In this document: in pieces, positions 1 to 7,943 of the stretch
Layout of the letters: the number at the start of each line of letters is the position of its first letter
Position numbering within the stretch: the first letter of the stretch is position 1
Source of the DNA: Plantibacter sp. ME-Dv--P-122b
GTDB lineage: Bacteria; Actinomycetota; Actinomycetes; Actinomycetales; Microbacteriaceae
Assembly: GCF_030209375.1 (NCBI RefSeq)
Contig: NZ_JARVSC010000003.1
Span: 992,001-1,056,000 of the forward strand
DNA length: 64,000 bases
Direction of reading: 5' to 3'
Position numbers and translations under genes: made by a program
Notes under the pieces: model-generated
What the model was told of the DNA's origin: nothing
What the model saw: the letters and a program-made list of their open reading frames with translations, nothing else
Databases searched by the model: none

Positions 1-307
1 CCTCCGTGCCGAGGAAGGCGCTCAGCTCCTGCTCGAGGTCGCGGTGGATCTGCTGGGTGCCGCAGATGAAGCGGACGCTTGCGAGCCCGTAGCCCCACTC
101 GTCGAGCGCCAGCTTGGCGGCTTCGACGATCGAGGGCTCGTTGGCGAGGCCCAGGTAGTTGTTGGCGCAGAAGTTCCGCACCTCGCGGCCGTCGATCGTC
201 ACGTGACTGCCCTGGCGGGACGTGATCGCGAACTCGCGCTTGGTGAGGTCGTCGGCCTCGATGCGGTCGAGCTGGTCGCGCAGCTGCGTCTTGATGGTGC
301 CGTACAT
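1..307 (-). CDS. kbl: Glycine C-acetyltransferase (2-amino-3-ketobutyrate CoA ligase), N-terminal part
   Basis: This is a PLP-dependent alpha-oxoamine synthase that splits 2-amino-3-ketobutyrate with CoA into glycine and acetyl-CoA, the second step of threonine degradation. Only the first 102 residues are in the window; the rest lies beyond the left edge. The visible part carries the family hallmark NFCANNYLGLA at about residues 45-55 and a matching segment GLASVRFICGTQQ at about 74-86, both close to E. coli Kbl. The ATG at 307 is preceded by a GAGGAGA-like ribosome site. It lies 49 bases downstream of tdh on the same strand, so the two form the usual tdh-kbl operon. Identification rests on strong motif agreement; only completeness is unknown. 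Confidence 0.93.
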   Translation of the reverse strand, partial: MYGTIKTQLRDQLDRIEADDLTKREFAITSRQGSHVTIDGREVRNFCANNYLGLANEPSIVEAAKLALDEWGYGLASVRFICGTQQIHRDLEQELSAFLGTE

Positions 308-356
308 GTCGTCTCCTCGGGGTCGAGTGGGCGGTTGAGCTGCGTGTGGCGGTCGC

Positions 357-1469
357 TCAGGCGGCGGTCGCGGCGTGGGCGGCGACCGGTGCCTGTTCGT
401 CGATGACGCCGGTGATGACGACGTCGCGGGTGTCGGTCCAGTCGATGAGCACCTTGCCCGCCGCTCCCCCGCGCGCAGTGTCGAACGCGTCCTGCCAGGA
501 GGCCAGCGGGAAGCGTGCGGTGACGAGCGACTCGAGGGCGTTACGGAGCTCGGGGCTGTGGTCGACCATCGCGCTCGCGTGGTGCCAGGTGTCGAACATC
601 TCGCGGCCGTAGATGCCCTTGATGGTGATCATGCGGGTGATGACCTTGGTCCAGTCGATCTCGATGTTGGTCGAGGGGAGACCGAGGAGCGCGACCTTGC
701 CGCCGGTGTTGAGGTTCTCGATGAGTTCGCTCGCGGCGGCGGCCTGTCCGGACATCTCGAGGCCGATGTCGAAGCCCTCGAGCATGCCGAGCTCGGCCTG
801 GGCGTCGGCGACCCGCTCCTTCGAGACGTCGACCACGCGGTCCGCCCCGACGGCGAGCGCCTTCTCGAGGCGGTCGGCGACGACGTCGGTCGCGACGATG
901 TTGCGCGCCCCGGCGACCCGGCAGACGGCGATGGCCATGAGGCCGATGGGTCCGCAGCCGGTGATGAGGACGTCTTCGCCGAGGATCGGGAAGCTGAGGG
1001 CGGTGTGGACGGCGTTGCCGAGGGGGTCGAAGAGGGCGCCGAGGTCGGGCGTGACCTGGTCGCCGTGGACCCAGACGTTGGTGGCCGGCAGGACGACGTA
1101 CTCGGCGAAGGCGCCGTCGAGGTTGACGCCGAGGCCGCGCGTGTGGCGGCAGAGGTGGCGGCGGCCCGAGCGGCAGTTGCGGCACGTGCCGCAGACGAGG
1201 TGGCCCTCGCCGGAGACCGCTGCGCCAACAGGGATCGCTTCGACGCGGCTGCCGACCTCGACGACCTCACCCGAGAACTCGTGGCCGGGGACGAGCGGGG
1301 CGTCGACCGCGCCGGCCGCCCACGGGTCCCACGACTCGATGTGGAGGTCGGTGCCGCAGATGCCGGTGCGGTGGACTCGGATGAGGACGTCGTCGGAACC
1401 CATGGCCGGCATCGCGCGCTCGACGAGTTCGAAACCGGCGGTGTCGGGTCGTTTCCAGAGGGCGAGCAA
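357..1469 (-). CDS. tdh: L-threonine 3-dehydrogenase
   Basis: This is a zinc-dependent medium-chain dehydrogenase oxidising L-threonine to 2-amino-3-ketobutyrate with NAD+; it feeds Kbl just downstream. The sequence shows the catalytic-zinc region GICGTDLHI and GHEFSGEVVEVG, a four-cysteine structural-zinc cluster (CGTCRNCRSGRRHLC), and a Rossmann motif GCGPIGLMA. I place the start at a TTG at 1469 because AGGAAGGA sits about 7 bases upstream and translation then opens as LALWKRP, matching the family N-terminus. The frame stays open to an ATG at 1574, but that would add a 35-residue proline-rich extension with no ribosome site. The C-terminus runs some 20 residues past the usual end. It is divergent from the LysR-VOC gene, a natural candidate regulator. 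Confidence 0.93.
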   Translation of the reverse strand: MLALWKRPDTAGFELVERAMPAMGSDDVLIRVHRTGICGTDLHIESWDPWAAGAVDAPLVPGHEFSGEVVEVGSRVEAIPVGAAVSGEGHLVCGTCRNCRSGRRHLCRHTRGLGVNLDGAFAEYVVLPATNVWVHGDQVTPDLGALFDPLGNAVHTALSFPILGEDVLITGCGPIGLMAIAVCRVAGARNIVATDVVADRLEKALAVGADRVVDVSKERVADAQAELGMLEGFDIGLEMSGQAAAASELIENLNTGGKVALLGLPSTNIEIDWTKVITRMITIKGIYGREMFDTWHHASAMVDHSPELRNALESLVTARFPLASWQDAFDTARGGAAGKVLIDWTDTRDVVITGVIDEQAPVAAHAATAA

Positions 1470-1579
1470 CGGCGTTCCTTCCTGCGGGAGCGGCGGCGGC
1501 CGGTGGGGCCGGCTGTCGCGGACGGGCGCCCTTGCGCTGTCCTGGTGACCAACGTAGTCAGATCGATCCGTCATGAATA

Positions 1580-1608
1580 TTGAGGGTTTCCACGCGACCA
1601 GTTAGCTT
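1580..1608 (+). promoter_or_regulatory. Promoter of the LysR-VOC gene, leaderless start
   Basis: A -35-like TTGAGG (1580-1585), a 17-base spacer and a -10-like TAGCTT (1603-1608) are followed by exactly six bases and the ATG at 1615. That spacing puts the transcription start on or next to the A of the ATG, so the mRNA would be leaderless; no Shine-Dalgarno sequence is seen. Confidence 0.6.
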
Positions 1609-1614
1609 GAGCTG

Positions 1615-2949
1615 ATGAATCTCTCTCAGATGCGGATCATGCGTGAACTGGCCGAGCGCGGCACGATCGCGGCGGTCGCGCGGCACCTGCACGTGACAGC
1701 GCCGGCGATCTCGCAGCAGCTGGCCGCCCTGCATCGAGAGCTCGGCGTCGCGCTGACGTATCGGGTGGGGCGCGAGATCCGTCTGACCGAGGCGGGCATG
1801 GCACTGGCCGAGATGGCGGGGACGGTGCACACGCTGATCGACCGTGCGGCCGAGACGGTGCGCGAGTACGGCGACGACACCGGGGCGCGGGTGCGGGTGG
1901 CGGCGTTCCAGAGTGCCGGGCAGGCCTTGCTGCCGGGGTTGCTGGAGGACGCCGATGGCGGACCGTCGCTGGTGTTCGGGGAGCATGATGTCGCGCAACC
2001 CGAGTTCGCCGAGCTCGTCGACCAGTACGACCTCGTCATCGCGCACCGGATGGACCATGACGAGCCGTGGCCGTCGGAGCAGCTGTCGGTGACGACGCTG
2101 CTGAGCGAGCCGTTCGATGTGGCGATGTCGGTGGACCATCCGCTCGCGAGCCGGTCATCGGTGTCGGCGGTCGAGCTCACGGACGAGTCATGGATCGCTG
2201 CCCACGCTGGCTTCGCGCCGGATGTCGCGCTCGGGGTGGTCGAGGCGACGGCTGGCGTGCGGTTCCATCGCGCGCATCGGGTGAACGACTACCACCTGGC
2301 GGCGTCGCTGATCGTGGGCGGGGAACTGCTGGCGTTGTTCCCGAGGTACACGGCGCCGCGGGCCGACCCGCGGCTGGTGCTGGTGCCGCTCGAGGACGTG
2401 CGGATCGCCCGCAACATCGACGTGCTCGCGCGGCCGCACGCGCTGGCTCGGGTAGCGGTGGCGGGGACGCTCGAGCGGCTGCAGGACGGAGCTGATGCGC
2501 TGCAGCGGGAGCGTCCGTCGGCGCCGGTCGGGCCCGGGCTGCATCACGTCGAGGTGTGGCTCGCAGACGTGGAGTCGGAGCGTGCGAGCTGGGCCTGGCT
2601 GCTGTCTGGTGTCGGGTTCTCCCAGGAGAGCGAATGGCCGGGCGGCGAGTCCTGGGAGGCCGGCGGCACCTACGTCACGCTGACGGCGTCGCCGAACCTC
2701 AGAGCGGAGTCGCACGATCGGCGACGTCCGGGCGTGAACCATCTCGCGTTCCGCGGCGGCACGCGGGAGGCCGTCGACGCGATCATGGCGGCGGGTCCTG
2801 AGCACGGCTGGCGACCCCTCTACCAGGACCGCTACCCGCACGCCGGTGGCGAGCAGCACTATGCGGGCTGGCTCGAGAACGACGCGGGGTTCAAGGTGGA
2901 GGTGGTCGCTGGACCTGCAGTCAGCGATGCGCGGGCTGACGTCGCCTGA
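1615..2949 (+). CDS. LysR-family regulator fused to a VOC (glyoxalase-like) domain
   Basis: This is a single uninterrupted reading frame of 444 residues. Residues 1-60 form a LysR winged helix (RHLHVTAPAISQQLAALHRELG), and about 90-290 form the periplasmic-binding-like effector domain. About 303-435 read as a VOC/bleomycin-resistance domain, with paired beta-alpha-beta-beta-beta modules opening LHHVEVWLAD and VNHLAFRGG and closing FKVEVVA; these supply the His, His and Glu positions that usually bind metal. Ordinary LysR proteins are about 300 residues, so the last 140 are extra. The gene is divergent from tdh-kbl. The VOC part may sense or modify an aldehyde or keto ligand, for example methylglyoxal-type products of threonine breakdown; that is inference. 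Confidence 0.85.
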   Translation: MNLSQMRIMRELAERGTIAAVARHLHVTAPAISQQLAALHRELGVALTYRVGREIRLTEAGMALAEMAGTVHTLIDRAAETVREYGDDTGARVRVAAFQSAGQALLPGLLEDADGGPSLVFGEHDVAQPEFAELVDQYDLVIAHRMDHDEPWPSEQLSVTTLLSEPFDVAMSVDHPLASRSSVSAVELTDESWIAAHAGFAPDVALGVVEATAGVRFHRAHRVNDYHLAASLIVGGELLALFPRYTAPRADPRLVLVPLEDVRIARNIDVLARPHALARVAVAGTLERLQDGADALQRERPSAPVGPGLHHVEVWLADVESERASWAWLLSGVGFSQESEWPGGESWEAGGTYVTLTASPNLRAESHDRRRPGVNHLAFRGGTREAVDAIMAAGPEHGWRPLYQDRYPHAGGEQHYAGWLENDAGFKVEVVAGPAVSDARADVA

Positions 2950-3370
2950 GTAGCGCCGCCCGTATTTCGACGCTGACGATCGCGATGATGACCATGCCGA
3001 CGCAGCCGAGCGCGGCGATGGTGTTGCCGCTGAGCAGGAAGACTCCGCCGAGCCCGAGGCAGACGAGCAGGAGATCGTTGAAGCTCCCAGCCCGAGCGGT
3101 GACGTTCCGGTCGCGCACCACACCTCCCGACTTGTCGACGCGATGCCCCGCGAGGAGATGCTCCCGGAGCATTCTTGAACCCAGGCCTGCCGAAATGGTG
3201 ATGGCCGCATAGACCGCGCTGGCGATGGGCCGCGGGAGCTCCTGCCAGAGAACCGCTTGAGCCAACCACGTCAGCATGATGGCGCACGCCACGGCCGCCG
3301 TGAAGAGATGTACCAGGGCTTCCTCACCAGACTCCTCCCCTCGCTGCGGATCGGCCGATACCGGCGACAT
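2921..3370 (-). CDS. Small membrane protein of unknown function
   Basis: I do not recognise this 149-residue protein. It has hydrophobic stretches at about residues 22-42, 49-66 and two adjacent ones at about 98-136, suggesting a four-helix integral membrane protein, separated by a charged loop (REHLLAGHRVDKSGGVVRDR). The C-terminus is basic (LLRRRQPAHR). Its last 29 bases overlap the end of the convergent LysR-VOC gene. The hydrophobic layout and lack of a better reading on either strand support it as real, but no family is evident and the start could be later. Confidence 0.55.
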   Translation of the reverse strand: MSPVSADPQRGEESGEEALVHLFTAAVACAIMLTWLAQAVLWQELPRPIASAVYAAITISAGLGSRMLREHLLAGHRVDKSGGVVRDRNVTARAGSFNDLLLVCLGLGGVFLLSGNTIAALGCVGMVIIAIVSVEIRAALLRRRQPAHR

Positions 3371-3558
3371 CTCATCGACGCTTGGCGCGGGGGAGAGATG
3401 CCATCAATGCGCCGGTGGCATGAGCCACACGGTGGCTTCTCTGGGATCCGCTGCGAGATGCGATCGTGCGTCCCCAGAAGTGAGGGGTTCCGGGATGGAA
3501 TTTAACATTCTACATTCTTGCCACGGCCAAATCGGTCGATGAAGTCAAGGGAGTGAGC

Positions 3559-3981
3559 ATGAACACGATGAAGCGCAGCATGGTCAGTACCTGCACGGGC
3601 CTCGGCCTGGCGGCAGCCCTGACCATCACCAGTGCAATGAGCGCGGGAGCGACGCAGCTGACCGACGAGGATCCAGCTCACTCGTCGAGCGCCACGACAC
3701 AGGTATCGGAAGACGAGGCTCTGGTCGACGTCAGCACGAGCGACGTCGATACTCAAGCCGTTCCCGTCATCGCGATCATCATCGCCGTGATCGCCATGGG
3801 TGGGTCGGCGCATGCGATGGGAACCGAGGCAGCGCGGAAAGCCTACTACGCGGGCCTCCGCAATGCCGAGTACCAATCGATCAAGTGGACGGTGCGTGCA
3901 ACCGTCGTGACCGCACTCGGCCCCGCACTCGGTGGCACGTTCATGGTGGGGTTCGAGAACCAGTTCTACGCGATGTCATGA
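3559..3981 (+). CDS. Secreted hydrophobic peptide precursor, bacteriocin-like
   Basis: This is a 140-residue protein with a Sec-type signal peptide (about 1-31: basic start, hydrophobic core, cleavage near SAGA). An acidic Ser/Thr-rich spacer runs from about 32 to 70, with many Asp and Glu. A very hydrophobic segment (AVPVIAIIIAVIAMGG, about 71-86) then precedes an amphipathic basic C-terminus with Tyr, Lys and Arg. Signal, acidic pro-region and hydrophobic/basic core is the layout of several secreted antimicrobial peptide precursors. I see no cysteines in the core and match no named family. AAGGGAG lies six bases before the ATG at 3559, which I prefer to the GTG at 3553. The stop overlaps the next gene's ATG. 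Function is inferred from layout only. Confidence 0.6.
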   Translation: MNTMKRSMVSTCTGLGLAAALTITSAMSAGATQLTDEDPAHSSSATTQVSEDEALVDVSTSDVDTQAVPVIAIIIAVIAMGGSAHAMGTEAARKAYYAGLRNAEYQSIKWTVRATVVTALGPALGGTFMVGFENQFYAMS

Positions 3982-4229
3982 GGATGTCTCCGGAACAGAT
4001 CAGGCGGATGCTGATCGTCATCTCGATCATCTTCGCGGCCTTCGCCCTGACGACCTCAGTCGGCGAAGACGGCACCCCCGGAATCGGCATCGCCATGGCT
4101 GGGGCACTGACGATCCTGGCGATCATCGCTGCGCGATCAGGTCCGCCGACGCGAGAGCGTGATGCCGCGCCGACGGAACAAGACACCGAACGAGGGGCGT
4201 GTTCCGAGGGCGGTGCCCCCACGCGGTGA
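3978..4229 (+). CDS. Small two-helix membrane protein, possible immunity partner
   Basis: This is an 83-residue protein starting at an ATG that overlaps the stop of the upstream peptide gene in ATGA form, so translation is probably coupled. Two transmembrane helices are predicted by eye (about 10-26 and 35-50), followed by a hydrophilic Arg/Asp/Glu tail. A small hydrophobic protein locked to a secreted-peptide gene is the classic position of an immunity protein, but nothing in the sequence proves this. No family recognised. Confidence 0.5.
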   Translation: MRMSPEQIRRMLIVISIIFAAFALTTSVGEDGTPGIGIAMAGALTILAIIAARSGPPTRERDAAPTEQDTERGACSEGGAPTR

Positions 4230-4262
4230 GACGACTCGTATGAGCGTGACCGACACGTGACG

Positions 4263-4292
4263 GTGCGGCGAGCGACCGGTCGCTCGCCGCAC
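4263..4292. terminator. Perfect 15-bp palindrome between convergent genes
   Basis: GTGCGGCGAGCGACC is followed directly by its exact reverse complement. It lies between the end of the plus-strand small-protein pair and the end of the minus-strand interrupted gene, so a bidirectional terminator is likely. A palindrome with no loop could also be a protein-binding site or cruciform. Confidence 0.5.
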
Positions 4293-4393
4293 TGCCGGAA
4301 CGTTGCAGGGTCAGCTTGCGTGCTGGGCCATCGACGGCCACACGAACCCCAACACCAGCGGGTCCGCTCGGAGTCGGTGGTCGGTCGCCTTCG

Positions 4394-4927
4394 TCACCGC
4401 TTGCCGAGATAGATCTCACTGGCGCAGAGCGCAGCGACCTCTGGAAAGGTGAGGCCCGATTCGGAGGAAGCGAGCTCTGGCACGCACAACATGACGTCCA
4501 TCGGCTCGATACCGAGCTTGTCGGCGACAGCGAGGACCGAACTCCAGGCTCTGGAGAAATTGTCGGTCGTCACCGGCGTACCGGTCGCGACCAGCGCCGC
4601 GGCAGTCGCCTACTGCACTCGTTCGTAGGAGTACGAGCCGCCAACCACCTCGCGCGCTTGTTCGATCGGATCATCTGCAGCCTGCAGCGAAGGAGCGTCG
4701 GCTGGCGGCGACTGCACCGACGATTGGCTGTCCGACTGGAGGGCTGCTGGAGGACGCGATCCGCCGACGACAACGCTGACGACGACGATCGCGCCGATCG
4801 CCGCGATGATCGAGCACGCGATCAGAAACCGTCCCGCCGCCGTTCGCGTGAACTTCATCGGCGCGGGTGCGTCTCCCCCGGGATCCGTTTGGGATAGCGG
4901 TTCAGACATGCGGAGGTCAGTCTCCAT
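4394..4927 (-). pseudogene. Single-pass membrane protein gene interrupted by an in-frame TAG
   Basis: The frame opens at an ATG at 4927 (or 4909), with a transmembrane helix (RFLIACSIIAAIGAIVVVSVV) about residues 38-58 and a Ser/Gln/Pro-rich stretch outside. It reaches ...GSYSYERVQ and then a TAG at 4612-4610. The same frame continues for 71 sense codons with normal composition (for example VADKLGIEPMDVMLCVPE and a tidy C-terminus ending YLGKR) before a TGA at 4396-4394. The part after the TAG has no good start of its own. The simplest reading is one gene with a nonsense mutation. Sequencing error, or readthrough of the amber codon, are alternatives. No family recognised. Confidence 0.6.
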
Positions 4928-5150
4928 CGGGTCAAGTCGGAGTGGTCGATGCTGGCCGGGAGATGCCGGGCTCGTCGATCCACCTTGCGCTACCCTCCCA
5001 CAACTCGGGCGCGTGACCCATTCTGGGACTGATGACCCCCGCCCCTCCCCCGCCAGACTGTGCTTGGCCCGGTTCGCGGGTCCGTCACCTGCTCCGTCGA
5101 TGATCCGATGCTGCTGCGGGTCACGATGACCCGATGCAAGGACCGTTCCC

Positions 5151-5948
5151 ATGAGCTCGACCACCCCGCCCTCTGCCACGCCCGCTGGCTGGTATCCCGA
5201 TTACTCGGACCCGACACAGCAGCGCTACTGGGACGGTGCCGCATGGACCACCCACACTGCGCCCGCCGCAGTCATGCCTCCGCAGCAGGCGGCGACCGCT
5301 CCGCTCGTCAACCAGCCGCTCCAGCTGCAGAAGTCCGCGCCGCCAGCGTTCGCCGCCGCGCCGGTTCCGTCCCCGTACGCCGCACAGCCAGGCACCACGT
5401 CCGGCATGAGCGGCAAGGCGAAGGGTTGGATCATCGCTGGCGCTGTCGTCGGTTCGCTCCTGCTCGTCGGTGGTGTCTCGAACGCGATCAACGGCGGACG
5501 GACTGAGCCGGTTGCCATCGCACAGACCGCAACCCAGGCGCCGACAGCAACGCCGACACCGGTTCCGACCGCGACTGTCGAGCCCATCGCCGAGCCCGCT
5601 GCGCCGGCCGTGGTCGATGTCGCCGCCTTCCAGGCGGGCGCGAGCAAGCACACCGCCGACATCGACAAGGATCTCGACGACATGGTCACCACGCTGGCCG
5701 AGGGCGGCACCTGGCGGTTGATCTCGAACACGGCTGAGATCAGCTTCAACCTCGGTCAGCTGGAGTCGCTGGACGTGCCGGTATCGATCGCCGCCGAGTG
5801 GGCGCCCGCCCTCATCGGACTGCAGACCAACCTCGACACGCTGACGACCGCGGTATCGGGCGGCGACCCAGCTACCATCCAGGGCGCGATGGATGGCGTC
5901 CGCGCGTCGGCCGCGGTGCTGCGCGACATCGGTACTCGGGCCGTGTGA
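5151..5948 (+). CDS. DUF2510-domain single-pass membrane protein
   Basis: This is a 265-residue protein. Residues about 9-32 are a DUF2510 motif (PAGWYPDYSDPTQQRYWDGAAWT), common at the N-terminus of actinobacterial membrane proteins. A Pro/Ala/Gln-rich linker follows, then a transmembrane helix near residues 91-108 (WIIAGAVVGSLLLVGGV). A Thr/Pro linker leads to a helical extracytoplasmic domain of about 120 residues with no recognised family. No enzyme motif is visible. The alpha/beta hydrolase gene begins 52 bases downstream on the same strand and may be co-transcribed. Function unknown; the class assignment from the DUF2510 motif is firm. Confidence 0.85.
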   Translation: MSSTTPPSATPAGWYPDYSDPTQQRYWDGAAWTTHTAPAAVMPPQQAATAPLVNQPLQLQKSAPPAFAAAPVPSPYAAQPGTTSGMSGKAKGWIIAGAVVGSLLLVGGVSNAINGGRTEPVAIAQTATQAPTATPTPVPTATVEPIAEPAAPAVVDVAAFQAGASKHTADIDKDLDDMVTTLAEGGTWRLISNTAEISFNLGQLESLDVPVSIAAEWAPALIGLQTNLDTLTTAVSGGDPATIQGAMDGVRASAAVLRDIGTRAV

Positions 5949-6000
5949 CACCCCCAGGATCTGACGTAGCAATTCCTGTTCCAACCGTCTGGAGAACTTC

Positions 6001-7869
6001 GTGTCGAACACCCCTACTCTGCTCCTCCTTCATGGAGTGGGCGCCGGCGACCCTGAGGGCAACTGGACGACCTCGCTGACTGCTTCGCTGTCCGATCTCG
6101 GGTACCCCGATCTGTCCGACGTCAACGTCGTAGCGCCCCAGTACGCCCATGCGTTGAAGGGTTGGGATGACAAGGAACCGATGCCGGGCGAGAAGGTCAA
6201 GCAGCCCACCCGCGATGCGGCCAGGAAGAACCGGCGCGACTTCGAGCGCCGCATCGGAGCTCTGGAGTTTCGGCTCGGGCGACACCACCCCGGACACATC
6301 ACGCCCGAGTTTGAGCAAATCGTCAATGCCGCCGTCGGTGCAGGTCTCGTCCTACCCTTTCTTGCTCAGGCCCGGCTGTATCTCTCCGATGCGCAGATTC
6401 GCGCGCACATCCTGAATCGAATCCTCGCCCACCTTCCGGGCTCCGGGTCAATCGTCATCGTCGGCCACAGCCTCGGTTCCGTGATCGCCGCTGACCTTCT
6501 CCGTCGCCTGCCACACGGGTTGGAGGTCGTCGGCATGGTGACGATCGGGAGCCCGTTGGCGCATGGCGGATTCGACGTCGACAAGCTGCGATCGTCCCTG
6601 TCCGAGCCGCCGGTCAACCTTGGCTGGTGGGTGAACTTCTGGAACTTCGGCGATCCGGTTGCGGCACATCGGGGCCTGTCCTCGGTCTTCCCCTGGCTGA
6701 TCGACCTGGGGGTCAACACGGGACACCTCGGACGTCCCGCACATGACGCGACGGCTTACCTCGCCAACTCAACCGTTGCGGAGAGCATCGGCTACGCGGT
6801 CTTCGGGTCAAAGTCGCGCGAAGTGGATGTGTTTGACAACGCCCCAGCCATCCCGCTGGACTTCTCTGAGCAGATTGCTCTTCTCGCACTCCGTTATGCC
6901 CATCTCGTGACCCCGATGCTGCGGGGCGACAAAGACAAGCAGGATCGGTATGAGGGAGCGCTGAGGCATGTCCAGGCAGCGACCGTCGACCTCATTGCAA
7001 AGCGGAACGAGAGCGAGAGTCGCCCGCTGCCAGCAGCGATCGCGAGGCTCGCATTCGACCTTGCCGATGCCGAGGCAGCAGTTCCCGAAGCTCGCCCCGG
7101 TTTCCAGATCCCGAAGGATGAGGCCGTTGCGCTCCTGACGGTGCTCGCGTCAGAGAATGTCATTCGACCGTTCGAGATCGACATCTCAAGGGACCTTTGG
7201 AAGGCCGCGATGCGGGACCTCTCAGCCGAGATGGGCCTCGGAAGCCAGTTCGGCACCGACGTGTTCGATGCCGGCCAACGAGCGAAGAGTGCTCTCGGTG
7301 GGGCTCGCGGCGTCAATTGGCTCAAATGGGGTGCGATCGGTGTCGGAGCAGCGGCGATCGTCGTGGCGACCGGAGGTTTCGCTCTGGCGGCCGCGCCAGG
7401 GCTAGCCGGCGCTGCCGCCATCACGAGCGCGCTCGCGAGTTTCGGACCTGGCGGAATGGTGGGTGGTCTGTTGACCGCCGGCACCCTGGTGACTGCGGGC
7501 GGAGGCGGCATAGCCTTCGGGCTTGCGAGTCCGGGAACCTCCGCCGAGACCTTTGAGGCGGTGATCGAACGCCGTCTCGCAGCCGAGATTCTTCGCGAAC
7601 TGCAGCATCTCGACTCGGACCCGACGACGTGGAGGGTGCTCGTCGAGACGGAGATCGAAGTTCGGCGTGAGCATGAACGACTCGACGAATTCTCCGACGG
7701 GGACGCTCCGGGATTGAAGGAGCTCAAGCGCAAAATCGATTCCGTCGAGCGCGCTTTGAAGTACCTGCGGGAACACGGACTTGAGCCAGGACACGTGCCC
7801 GAGGCATCCGAACCGCTCCTTGGACGAATAACCGGTTTCGTGCGCGACGGCCGCCAGCAGGAGCGCTGA
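6001..7869 (+). CDS. Alpha/beta hydrolase with C-terminal membrane hairpin
   Basis: This is a 622-residue protein starting at GTG 6001 behind GGAGAA. The N-terminus has a hydrolase opening (LLLLHGVGAGDPEGNW, with HG as oxyanion region). GHSLGS at residues 155-160 gives nucleophile Ser157, and HDAT near 248 may supply the catalytic His. The first 260 residues thus form an alpha/beta hydrolase, lipase- or thioesterase-like. A helical region follows, then a long Gly/Ala-rich hydrophobic stretch (about 440-505) able to cross the membrane, then a charged, coiled-coil-like tail. This combination resembles membrane-acting effectors more than a metabolic esterase. It faces the giant helicase gene tail-to-tail across a strong terminator, at the edge of a nuclease-rich region. 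Substrate unknown. Confidence 0.75.
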   Translation: MSNTPTLLLLHGVGAGDPEGNWTTSLTASLSDLGYPDLSDVNVVAPQYAHALKGWDDKEPMPGEKVKQPTRDAARKNRRDFERRIGALEFRLGRHHPGHITPEFEQIVNAAVGAGLVLPFLAQARLYLSDAQIRAHILNRILAHLPGSGSIVIVGHSLGSVIAADLLRRLPHGLEVVGMVTIGSPLAHGGFDVDKLRSSLSEPPVNLGWWVNFWNFGDPVAAHRGLSSVFPWLIDLGVNTGHLGRPAHDATAYLANSTVAESIGYAVFGSKSREVDVFDNAPAIPLDFSEQIALLALRYAHLVTPMLRGDKDKQDRYEGALRHVQAATVDLIAKRNESESRPLPAAIARLAFDLADAEAAVPEARPGFQIPKDEAVALLTVLASENVIRPFEIDISRDLWKAAMRDLSAEMGLGSQFGTDVFDAGQRAKSALGGARGVNWLKWGAIGVGAAAIVVATGGFALAAAPGLAGAAAITSALASFGPGGMVGGLLTAGTLVTAGGGGIAFGLASPGTSAETFEAVIERRLAAEILRELQHLDSDPTTWRVLVETEIEVRREHERLDEFSDGDAPGLKELKRKIDSVERALKYLREHGLEPGHVPEASEPLLGRITGFVRDGRQQER

Positions 7870-7892
7870 CGGCGTCCCACGGCACGTTCGAA

Positions 7893-7928
7893 CTCTCACG
7901 GCACGCCGTGCAAGGCGTGCCGTGAGAG
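7893..7928. terminator. Bidirectional terminator hairpin
   Basis: Perfect 15-bp arms (CTCTCACGGCACGCC and its complement) enclose a six-base loop, GTGCAA. It lies between the convergent hydrolase and helicase genes. Confidence 0.85.
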
Positions 7929-7943
7929 CGGACACGTGCCGCT

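Noticed and set aside
4123-4419. 98-codon minus-strand frame over the palindrome region
   Set aside because: No ribosome site, overlaps the palindrome and the end of the interrupted gene in another frame, and lacks coding character.
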